Below, piece after piece: positions 12,409 to 22,688 of a DNA stretch of 64,000 bases. Position numbers and translations under genes: made by a program. Below the pieces are notes generated by a model. That model made no database searches, was not told the DNA's origin, and was given only the letters and a program-made list of their open reading frames with translations. The stretch is from Cololabis saira (lineage: Eukaryota > Chordata > Actinopteri > Beloniformes > Belonidae). Within the stretch, counting starts at the first letter, position 1. The number at the start of each line of letters is the position of its first letter. Location of the stretch: the NCBI RefSeq assembly GCF_033807715.1, contig NC_084590.1, forward strand, positions 3,324,501-3,388,500. The letters run 5' to 3'.

Positions 12409-15400
12409 CTACTGTCTAAAGTAGGAATAAAAAACCTACTACTGTCTAAAGTAGGAATAAAAAACATACTACTGTCTAAAGTAGGAATAAAAAACATATA
12501 TTACTGTCTAAAATAAAGGAATAAAAAACATATATTACTGTCTAAAGTAAAGGAATAAAAAACATATATTACTGTCTAAAATAAAGGAATAAAAAACATA
12601 TATTACTGTCTAAAGTAAAGGAATAAAAAACATATATTACTGTCTAAAATAAAGGAATAAAAAACATATATTACTGTCTAAAGTAGGAATAAAAAACATA
12701 TACTACTGTCTAAAGTAGGAATAAAAAACATATATTACTGTCTAAAGTAGGAATAAAAAACATATATTACTGTCTAAAGTAGGAATAAAAAACATATATT
12801 ACTGTCTAAAGTAGGAATAAAAAACATATATTACTGTCTAAAGTAGGAATAAAAAACATATATTACTGTCTAAAGTAAAGGAATAAAAAACATATACTAC
12901 TGTCTAAAGTAGGAATAAAAAACATATATTACTGTCTAAAGTAGGAATAAAAAACATATTCTATTGTCTAAAGTAGGAATAAAAAACATATTACTGTCTA
13001 AAGTAAAGGAATAAAAAACATATATTACTGTCTAAAGTAGGAATAAAAAACATATATTACTGTCTAAAATAAAGGAATAAAAAACATATACTACTGTCTA
13101 AAATAAAGGAATAAAAAACATATATTACTGTCTAAAGTAAAGGAATAAAAAACATATATTACTGTCTAAAGTAAAGGAATAAAAAACATATACTACTGTC
13201 TAAAGTAAAGGAATAAAAAACATATATTACTGTCTAAAATAAAGGAATAAAAGACATATATTACTGTCTAAAATAAAGGAATAAAAAACATATATTACTG
13301 TCTAAAATAAAGGAATAAAAAACATATATTACTGTCTAAAGTAGGAATAAAAAACATATTACTGTCTAAAATAAAGGAATAAAAAACATATACTACTGTC
13401 TAAAGTAGGAATAAAAAACATATACTACTGTCTAAAGTAGGAATAAAAAACATATATTACTGTCTAAAATAAAGGAATAAAAAACATATATTACTGTCTA
13501 AAGTAAAGGAATAAAAAACATATATTACTGTCTAAAATAAAGGAATAAAAAACATATACTACTGTCTAAAGTAGGAATAAAAAACATATACTACTGTCTA
13601 AAGTAAAGGAATAAAAAACATATACTACTGTCTAAAGTATGAATAAAAAACATATTACTGTCTAAAATAAAGGAATAAAAAACATATATTACTGTCTAAA
13701 GTAGGAATAAAAAACATATATTACTGTCTAAAGTAAAGGAATAAAAAACATATACTACTGTCTAAAGTAGGAATAAAAAACATATACTACTGTCTAAAGT
13801 AGGAATAAAAAACATATATTACTGTCTAAAGTAAAGGAATAAAAAACATATACTACTGTCTAAAGTAAAGGAATAAAAAACATATACTACTGTCTAAAGT
13901 AAAGGAATAAAAAACATATATTACTGTCTAAAGTAGGAATAAAAAACATATATTACTGTCTAAAGTAAAGGAATAAAAAACATATACTACTGTCTAAAGG
14001 GAGGAATAAAATACTTTTACTACTGTCTAAAATAAAGGAATAAAAAACATATACTACTGTCTAAAATAAAGGAATGAAAAACATATACTACTGTCTAAAG
14101 TAGGAATAAAAAACATATACTACTGTCTAAAGTAGGAATAAAAAACATATATTACTGTCTAAAGTAAAGGAATAAAAAACATATACTACTGTCTAAAGTA
14201 AAGGAATAAAAAACATATACTACTGTCTAAAGTAAAGGAATAAAAAACATATATTACTGTCTAAAATAAAGGAATAAAAGACATATATTACTGTCTAAAA
14301 TAAAGGAATAAAAAACATATATTACTGTCTAAAATAAAGGAATAAAAAACATATATTACTGTCTAAAGTAGGAATAAAAAACATATACTACTGTCTAAAG
14401 TAGGAATAAAAAACATATTACTGTCTAAAATAAAGGAATAAAAAACATATACTACTGTCTAAAGTAGGAATAAAAAACATATACTACTGTCTAAAGTAGG
14501 AATAAAAAACATATATTACTGTCTAAAATAAAGGAATAAAAAACATATACTACTGTCTAAAGTAGGAATAAAAAACATATTACTGTCTAAAATAAAGGAA
14601 TAAAAAACATATACTACTGTCTAAAGTAGGAATAAAAAACATATACTACTGTCTAAAGTAGGAATAAAAAACATATATTACTGTCTAAAATAAAGGAATA
14701 AAAAACATATATTACTGTCTAAAGTAAAGGAATAAAAAACATATATTACTGTCTAAAATAAAGGAATAAAAAACATATACTACTGTCTAAAGTAGGAATA
14801 AAAAACATATATTACTGTCTAAAATAAAGGAATAAAAAACATATATTACTGTCTAAAGTAAAGGAATAAAAAACATATATTACTGTCTAAAATAAAGGAA
14901 TAAAAAACATATACTACTGTCTAAAGTAGGAATAAAAAACATATATTACTGTCTAAAATAAAGGAATAAAAAACATATATTACTGTCTAAAGTAAAGGAA
15001 TAAAAAACATATATTACTGTCTAAAGTAAAGGAATAAAAAACATATACTACTGTCTAAAGTATGAATAAAAAACATATTACTGTCTAAAATAAAGGAATA
15101 AAAAACATATATTACTGTCTAAAGTAGGAATAAAAAACATATATTACTGTCTAAAGTAAACGAATAAAAAACATATACTACTGTCTAAAGTAAGAATAAA
15201 AAACATATACTACTGTCTAAAGTAGGAATAAAAAACATATACTACTGTCTAAAGTAAGAATAAAAAACATATACTACTGTCTAAAGTAGGAATAAAAAAC
15301 ATATACTACTGTCTAAAATAAAGGAATGAAAAACATATACTACTGTCTAAAGTAGGAATAAAAAACATATACTACTGTCTAAAGTAAAGGAATAAAAAAC

Positions 15401-18400
15401 ATATACTACTGTCTAAAGTAGGAATAAAATACTTTTACTACTGTCTAAAATAAAGGAATAAAAAACATATACTACTGTCTAAAATAAAGGAATAAAAAAC
15501 ATATATTACTGTCTAAAATAAAGGAATAAAAAACATATATTACTGTCTAAAATAAAGGAATAAAAAACATATATTACTGTCTAAAGTAAAGGAATAAAAA
15601 ACATATACTACTGTCTAAAGTAAAGGAATAAAAAACATATACTACTGTCTAAAGTAAAGGAATAAAAAACATATATTACTGTCTAAAGTAGGAATAAAAA
15701 ACATATATTACTGTCTAAAGTAAAGGAATAAAAAACATATACTACTGTCTAAAGGGAGGAATAAAATACTTTTACTACTGTCTAAAATAAAGGAATAAAA
15801 AACATATACTACTGTCTAAAATAAAGGAATGAAAAACATATACTACTGTCTAAAGTAGGAATAAAAAACATATACTACTGTCTAAAGTAGGAATAAAAAA
15901 CATATACTACTGTCTAAAGTAAAGGAATAAAAAACATATACTACTGTCTAAAGTAAAGGAATAAAAAACATATACTACTGTCTAAAGTAAAAGAATAAAA
16001 AACATATATTACTGTCTAAAGTAGGAATAAAAAACATATATTACTGTCTAAAATAAAGGAATAAAAAACATATATTACTGTCTAAAATAAAGGAATAAAA
16101 AACATATATTACTGTCTAAAGTACGAATAAAAAACATATATTACTGTCTAAAGTAAAGGAATAAAAAACATATACTACTGTCTAAAGTAGGAATAAAAAA
16201 CATATTACTGTCTAAAGTAGGAATAAAAAACATATAATACTGTCTAAAGTAGGAATAAAAAACATATACTACTGTCTAAAGTAGGAATAAAAAACATATT
16301 ACTGTCTAAAGTAGGAATAAAAAACATATATTACTGTCTAAAGTAGGAATAAAAAACATATACTACTGTCTAAAGTAGGAATAAAAAACATATTACTGTC
16401 TAAAGTAGGAATAAAAAACATATACTACTGTCTAAAGTAGGAATAAAAAACATATACTACTGTCTAAAGTAAAGGAATAAAAAACATATACTACTGTCTA
16501 AAGTAGGAATAAAAAACATATATTACTGTCTAAAATAAAGGAATAAAAAACATATATTACTGTCTAAAGTAAAGGAATAAAAAACATATACTACTGTCTA
16601 AAGTAAAGGAATAAAAAACATATATTACTGTCTAAAGTAGGAATAAAAAACATATTCTATTGTCTAAAGTAGGAATAAAAAACATATATTACTGTCTAAA
16701 GTAAAGGAATAAAAAACATATACTACTGTCTAAAGTAGGAATTAAAAACATATATTACTGTCTAAAGTAAAGGAATAAAAAACATATACTACTGTCTAAA
16801 GTAGGAATTAAAAACATATATTACTGTCTAAAGTAAAGGAATAAAAAACATATACTACTGTCTAAAGTAGGAATTAAAAACATACTACTGTCTAAAGTAG
16901 GAATAAAAAACATATATTACTGTCTAAAGTAAAGGAATAAAAAACATATATTACTGTCTAAAATAAAGGAATAAAAAACATATACTACTGTCTAAAGTAA
17001 AGGAATAAAAAACATATACTACTGTCTAAAGTAGGAATAAAAAACATACTACTGTCTAAAGTAGGAATAAAAAACATATACTACTGTCTAAAGTAGGAAT
17101 AAAAAACATATACTACTGTCTAAAGTAAAGGAATAAAAAACATATACTACTGTCTAAAGTAGGAATAAAAAACATACTACTGTCTAAAGTAGGAATAAAA
17201 AACATATATTACTGTCTAAAGTAAAGGAATAAAAAACATATATTACTGTCTAAAATAAAGGAATAAAAAACATATACTACTGTCTAAAGTAAAGGAATAA
17301 AAAACATATACTACTGTCTAAAGTAGGAATAAAAAACATACTACTGTCTAAAGTAGGAATAAAAAACATATACTACTGTCTAAAGTAGGAATAAAAAACA
17401 TATACTACTGTCTAAAGTAGGAATAAAAAACATATATTACTGTCTAAAGTAGGAATAAAAACCATATACTACTGTCTAAAGTAAAGGAATAAAAAACATA
17501 TATTACTGTCTAAAGTAAAGGAATAAAAAACATATATTACTGTCTAAAATAAAGGAATAAAAAACATATACTACTGTCTAAAGTAAAGGAATAAAAAACA
17601 TATACTACTGTCTAAAGTAGGAATAAAAAACATACTACTGTCTAAAGTAGGAATAAAAAACATATACTACTGTCTAAAGTAGGAATAAAAAACATATACT
17701 ACTGTCTAAAGTAGGAATAAAAAACATATATTACTGTCTAAAGTAGGAATAAAAACCATATACTACTGTCTAAAGTAAAGGAATAAAAAACATATATTAC
17801 TGTCTAAAGTAAAGGAATAAAAAACATATACTACTGTCTAAAGTAGGAATAAAAAACATATATTACTGTCTAAAGTAAAGGAATAAAAAACATATACTAC
17901 TGTCTAAAGTAGGAATAAAAAACATATACTACTGTCTAAAGTAAAGGAATAAAAAACATATACTACTGTCTAAAATAAAGGAATAAAAAACATATACTAC
18001 TGTCTAAAGTAGGAATAAAAAACATATATTACTGTCTAAAGTAAAGGAATAAAAAACATATACTACTGTCTAAAGTAGGAATAAAAAACATATACTACTG
18101 TCTAAAATAAAGGAATAAAAAACATATACTACTGTCTAAAGTAGGAATAAAAAACATATATTACTGTCTAAAGTAAAGGAATAAAAAACATATATTACTG
18201 TCTAAAGTAGGAATAAAAAACATATATTACTGTCTAAAATAAAGGAATAAAAAACATATACTACTGTCTAAAGTAAAGGAATAAAAAACATATACTACTG
18301 TCTAAAGTAGGAATAAAAAACATACTACTGTCTAAAGTAGGAATAAAAAACATATTCTATTGTCTAAAGTAGGAATAAAAAACATATATTACTGTCTAAA

Positions 18401-21400
18401 GTAAAGGAATAAAAAACATATATTACTGTCTAAAGTAGGAATAAAAAACATACTACTGTCTAAAGTAAAGGAATAAAAAACATATTCTATTGTCTAAAGT
18501 AGGAATAAAAAACATATATTACTGTCTAAAGTAAAGGAATAAAAAACATATATTACTGTCTAAAGTAGGAATAAAAAACATATATTACTGTCTAAAATAA
18601 AGGAATAAAAAACATATACTACTGTCTAAAGTAAAGGAATAAAAAACATATACTACTGTCTAAAGTAGGAATAAAAAACATATATTACTGTCTAAAGTAA
18701 AGGAATAAAAAACATATACTACTGTCTAAAGTAGGAATAAAAAACATATACTACTGTCTAAAGTAGGAATAAAAAACATATACTACTGTCTAAAGTAAAG
18801 GAATAAAAAACATATACTACTGTCTAAAGTAGGAATAAAAAACATACTACTGTCTAAAGTAGGAATAAAAAACATATATTACTGTCTAAAGTAAAGGAAT
18901 AAAAAACATATATTACTGTCTAAAATAAAGGAATAAAAAACATATACTACTGTCTAAAGTAAAGGAATAAAAAACATATACTACTGTCTAAAGTAGGAAT
19001 AAAAAACATACTACTGTCTAAAGTAGGAATAAAAAACATATACTACTGTCTAAAGTAGGAATAAAAAACATATACTACTGTCTAAAGTAAAGGAATAAAA
19101 AACATATATTACTGTCTAAAATAAAGGAATAAAAAACATATACTACTGTCTAAAGTAGGAATAAAAAACATACTACTGTCTAAAGTAGGAATAAAAAACA
19201 TATATTACTGTCTAAAGTAAAGGAATAAAAAACATATATTACTGTCTAAAATAAAGGAATAAAAAACATATACTACTGTCTAAAGTAAAGGAATAAAAAA
19301 CATATACTACTGTCTAAAGTAGGAATAAAAAACATACTACTGTCTAAAGTAGGAATAAAAAACATATACTACTGTCTAAAGTAGGAATAAAAAACATATA
19401 CTACTGTCTAAAGTAAAGGAATAAAAAACATATATTACTGTCTAAAATAAAGGAATAAAAAACATATATTACTGTCTAAAGTAGGAATAAAAACCATATA
19501 CTACTGTCTAAAGTAAAGGAATAAAAAACATATATTACTGTCTAAAGTAAAGGAATAAAAAACATATACTACTGTCTAAAGTAGGAATAAAAAACATACT
19601 ACTGTCTAAAGTAGGAATAAAAAACATATATTACTGTCTAAAATAAAGGAATAAAAAACATATATTACTGTCTAAAATAAAGGAATAAAAAACATATACT
19701 ACTGTCTAAAGTAGGAATAAAAAACATATACTACTGTCTAAAGTAGGAATAAAAAACATATACTACTGTCTAAAATAAAGGAATAAAAAACATACTACTG
19801 TCTAAAGTAGGAATAAAAAACATATATTACTGTCTAAAATAAAGGAATAAAAAACATATACTACTGTCTAAAGTAAAGGAATAAAAAACATATATTACTG
19901 TCTAAAATAAAGGAATAAAAAACATATATTACTGTCTAAAGGGAGGAATAAAATACTTTTACTACTGTCTAAAATAAAGGAATGAAAAACATATACTACT
20001 GTCTAAAGTAGGAATAAAAAACATATACTACTGTCTAAAGTAGGAATAAAAAACATACTACTGTCTAAAGTAGGAATAAAAAACATATATTACTGTCTAA
20101 AGTAGGAATAAAAAACATATATTACTGTCTAAAATAAAGGAATAAAAAACATATACTACTGTCTAAAGTAAAGGAATAAAAAACATATATTACTGTCTAA
20201 AGTAGGAATAAAAAACATATACTACTGTCTAAAGTAGGAATAAAAAACATATATTACTGTCTAAAGTAGGAATAAAAAACATATACTACTGTCTAAAGTA
20301 AAGGAATAAAAAACATATATTACTGTCTAAAGTAGGAATAAAAAACATATATTACTGTCTAAAATAAAGGAATAAAAAACATATACTACTGTCTAAAGTA
20401 AAGGAATAAAAAACATATATTACTGTCTAAAGTAGGAATAAAAAACATATACTACTGTCTAAAGTAGGAATAAAAAACATATATTACTGTCTAAAGTAGG
20501 AATAAAAAACATATACTACTGTCTAAAGTAGGAATAAAAAACATATGCTACTGTCTAAAGTAGGAATAAAAAACATATATTACTGTCTAAAGTAGGAATA
20601 AAAAACATATACTACTGTCTAAAGTAGGAATAAAAAACATATATTACTGTCTAAAGTAGGAATAAAAAACATATACTACTGTCTAAAGTAGGAATAAAAA
20701 ACATATACTACTGTCTAAAGTAAAGGAATAAAAAACATATACTACTGTCTAAAGTAGGAATAAAAAACATATATTACTGTCTAAAATAAAGGAATAAAAA
20801 ACATATACTACTGTCTAAAGTAGGAATAAAAAACATATACTACTGTCTAAAGTAAGAAATAAAAAACATATTACTGTCTAAAATAAAGGAATAAAAACAT
20901 ATATTACTGTCCAAAGTAGGAGTAAAAAACATTTATTACTGTCTAAAATAGGAATAAAAAACATATACTACTGTCTAAAGGGAGGAATAAAATACTTTTA
21001 CTACTGTCTAAAGTAAAGGAATAAAAAACATATATTACTGTCTAAAGTAGGAATAAAAAACATATTACTGTCTAAAATAAAGGAATAAAAAACATATATT
21101 AGTGTCTAAAATAAAGGAATAAAAACCATATATTACTGTCTAAAGTAGGAATAAAAAACATATATTACTGTCTAAAGGGAGGAATAAAAAACATATACTA
21201 CTGTCTAAAGTAGGAATAAAAAACATATACTACTGTCTAAAGTAGGAATAAAAAACATATTACTGTCTAAAATATAGGAATAAAAAACATCTACTACTGT
21301 CTAAAGTAAGAAATAAAAAACATATTACTGTCTAAAATAAAGGAATAAAAAACATCTACTACTGTCTAAAGTAAGAAATAAAAAACATATACTACTGTCT

Positions 21401-21419
21401 AAAGTAGGAATAAAAAACA
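12409..21419. repeat. Satellite, block 4
   Basis: About 9 kb of 32/34-bp monomers, starting with the right target copy of the hAT at 11150-12408. From about 13995 a distinct 33-bp variant appears, in which AAAGTAGG becomes AAAGGGAGG and the tail becomes AAATACTTTTACTA (for example 13995, 15755, 19943, 20980). Rare units include GTACGAATA (16123) and AAACGAATA (about 15160), the few CpGs in the array. Units become more irregular after about 20,850 (GTAAGAAATA, TGTCCAAAGTAGGAG), next to the non-satellite island. No gene or RNA seen. Confidence 0.96.
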
Positions 21420-21636
21420 ATTTCTATTTAACAAAATTATTTCAACATATGTATCTTGTAGTGAATGTGAGCAGTAGTAAACATAGCTGGATGGATCATT
21501 GTCAGAGGGCGGGTTAGGGAGGGTTGACCCTCCTAAAGACAATTTATTCCTTAAAACTGAAATAATCCTTCTTTTTGATACTATAATCAGTTTGACTAAT
21601 TAAATTATTGTTTTCTTTAATTGATCAATTTTACTA
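21420..21636. repeat. Non-satellite island, direct-repeat copy A
   Basis: Unique-looking sequence bounded by satellite on both sides. From 21434 onward it is repeated at 22120 with a constant offset of 686 bp and only one difference noticed (ACAATTTATT against ACATTTTATT). It holds a G-quadruplex motif, a hairpin GGAGGGT-TG-ACCCTCC, and a TAAAGACAATTTATTCC stretch whose complement resembles the satellite monomer. It ends GATCAATTTTACTA and passes directly into satellite at GTGTCTAAAG. Confidence 0.85.
21507..21523 (+). other. G-quadruplex motif 1
   Basis: GGGCGGGTTAGGGAGGG is four runs of three G with loops of 1, 3 and 1 base, a canonical compact quadruplex-forming pattern. It sits next to the GGAGGGT/ACCCTCC hairpin. 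Confidence 0.8.
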
Positions 21637-21715
21637 GTGTCTAAAGTAAAGGAATAAAAAACATATATTACTGTCTAAAGTAAGAAATAAAAAACATATA
21701 CTACTGTCTAAAGTA
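21637..21715. repeat. Short satellite stretch between island segments
   Basis: Just over two monomers (GTCTAAAGTAAAGG..., GTAAGAAATA...) lie between copy A of the island and the G-rich start of the central segment. The join TAAAGTA-GGGCGGG shares AGGG with the variant monomers. Confidence 0.9.
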
Positions 21716-21732
21716 GGGCGGGTTAGGGAGGG
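21716..21732 (+). other. G-quadruplex motif 2
   Basis: Same GGGCGGGTTAGGGAGGG motif as at 21507, here immediately at the satellite junction. Confidence 0.8.
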
Positions 21733-21821
21733 TTTACCCTCCTAAAGACAATTTATTCCTTAAAACTGGGACAAATGTTGATGTGTTTCCTTTTTTAAAC
21801 TACCTTTTCTTTCTCTTGCAG

Positions 21822-21903
21822 AAAAAAACAACAAAAAACTTTGTCTTTGTCTTAAGTAATGTTAAGATTGTATGAAGGTAAGTGAATGATTGATTGTATG
21901 AAG
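21822..21903 (+). other. Exon-like segment flanked by splice-site-like sequences
   Basis: A pyrimidine-rich tract ending TTTCTTTCTCTTGCAG (AG at 21820-21821) fits a 3' splice site. AAG|GTAAGT, a near-ideal 5' splice site, occurs at 21878 and again at 21904 because of a 26-bp tandem duplication. This would define exons of 56 or 82 nt. The 56-nt segment contains TAA triplets, so it is not obviously coding. It is either a relic of a host or transposon gene, or chance. Confidence 0.35.
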
Positions 21904-21917
21904 GTAAGTGAATGATT
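21866..21917. repeat. 26-bp tandem duplication containing GTAAGT
   Basis: Two perfect successive copies of a 26-bp unit (21866-21891 and 21892-21917) containing TGAAGGTAAGTGAATG. The duplication doubles the splice-donor-like sequence. Confidence 0.9.
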
Positions 21918-21970
21918 GTAGATGAATTTGATTAGGACTGTAGATTACTTTAAAGTAGAATAATACAGAG

Positions 21971-22020
21971 CTTTAGGAGGGTCTCCTGACAATGTTCTAT
22001 CCAGCTGTTATTTACTGCAC
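21971..22020 (-). repeat. Inverted, diverged copy of the island arm
   Basis: On the minus strand this reads GCAGTAAATAACAGCTGG... and ends ...ACCCTCCTAAAG. That parallels the plus-strand arm in copies A and B (GCAGTAGTAAACATAGCTGG...GACCCTCCTAAAG), with a shared CATTGTCAG core. The plus-strand arm has the extra G-quadruplex segment between CATTGTCAG and ACCCTCC; the inverted one has only GAG there. Confidence 0.7.
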
Positions 22021-22040
22021 TTCATGTATGAGTTTTACTA

Positions 22041-22114
22041 CTGAAATAATCCTTCTTTTTGATACTTTAATGAGTTTGACTAATTACATTCTTGTTTTCT
22101 TTAATTGATCAATT
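22041..22114. repeat. Third, diverged copy of the island's distal half
   Basis: CTGAAATAATCCTTC...TTAATTGATCAATT matches the second half of copies A and B with a few substitutions (for example ACTTTAATGAG against ACTATAATCAG). It follows the inverted arm directly. Confidence 0.8.
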
Positions 22115-22119
22115 GAATC

Positions 22120-22322
22120 AAATTATTTCAACATATGTATCTTGTAGTGAATGTGAGCAGTAGTAAACATAGCTGGATGGATCATTGTCAGAGGGCGGGT
22201 TAGGGAGGGTTGACCCTCCTAAAGACATTTTATTCCTTAAAACTGAAATAATCCTTCTTTTTGATACTATAATCAGTTTGACTAATTAAATTATTGTTTT
22301 CTTTAATTGATCAATTTTACTA
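22120..22322. repeat. Non-satellite island, direct-repeat copy B
   Basis: Copy of 21434-21636 at an offset of 686 bp. It again ends GATCAATTTTACTA and enters satellite at GTGTCTAAAG, so the island-satellite junction itself was duplicated. Confidence 0.88.
22193..22209 (+). other. G-quadruplex motif 3
   Basis: Third copy of GGGCGGGTTAGGGAGGG, inside direct-repeat copy B. Confidence 0.8.
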
Positions 22323-22649
22323 GTGTCTAAAGTAAAGGAATAAAAAACATATACTACTGTCTAAAGTAAAGGAATAAAAACCATATACTACTGTCTAAAG
22401 TAGGAATAAAAAACATATACTACTGTCTAAAATAAAGGAATAAAAAACATATATTACTGTCTAAAATAAAGGAATAAAAAACATATATTACTGTCTAAAG
22501 TAGGAATAAAATACTTTTACTACTGTCTAAAGTAGGAATAAAAAACATATATTACTGTCTAAAGGGAGGAATAAAATACTTTTACTACTGTCTAAAGTAA
22601 GAAATAAAAAACATATTACTGTCTAAAATAAAGGAATAAAAAACATCTA
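22323..22649. repeat. Satellite, block 5
   Basis: About ten monomers, including two of the GGGAGG / ATACTTTTACTA variant, between the island and a solo hAT end. No gene or RNA seen. Confidence 0.94.
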
Positions 22650-22688
22650 TTTCGGAATTTCGGTTACCGAACAATCGGTGCATCACTA
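22650..22688. mobile_element. Solo right end of the 941-bp hAT family
   Basis: About 39 bp ending GTTACCGAACAATCGGTG-CATCACTA, identical at its right end to the ends at 27726 and 29688, and followed by the same octamer GTCTAAAG. The left part TTTCGGAATTTCGG is a diverged or deleted form of the family's subterminal CCGAA-rich sequence. No left terminus or left target copy is present, so this is a truncated or internally deleted insertion. Confidence 0.75.

Larger units (their letters stand above)
21716..22040. other. Island core with inverted arm and exon-like segment
   Basis: Non-satellite core. It begins with a truncated repeat of the G-rich arm (GGGCGGGTTAGGG...CCTCCTAAAGAC, as in copies A and B), then about 190 bp of sequence found nowhere else in the window. 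It ends with a diverged inverted copy of the arm (21971-22020). Arm-core-inverted arm is the architecture of a transposon with long inverted ends, but no transposase is visible and the ends are not cleanly defined. It also contains a satellite-like motif (21937-21963). Confidence 0.6.

Noticed and set aside
12294..12497. Minus-strand reading frame with three FFIPTLDSS repeats
   Set aside because: It is satellite read in translation (complement of the monomer) joined to the hAT end. The repeats merely reflect three 30-bp-like units in frame, and a neighbouring change in unit length closes it.
21511..21523. GGGTTAGGG as an interstitial telomere repeat
   Set aside because: Only a single TTAGGG-like unit within a G-rich motif, not a tandem run.
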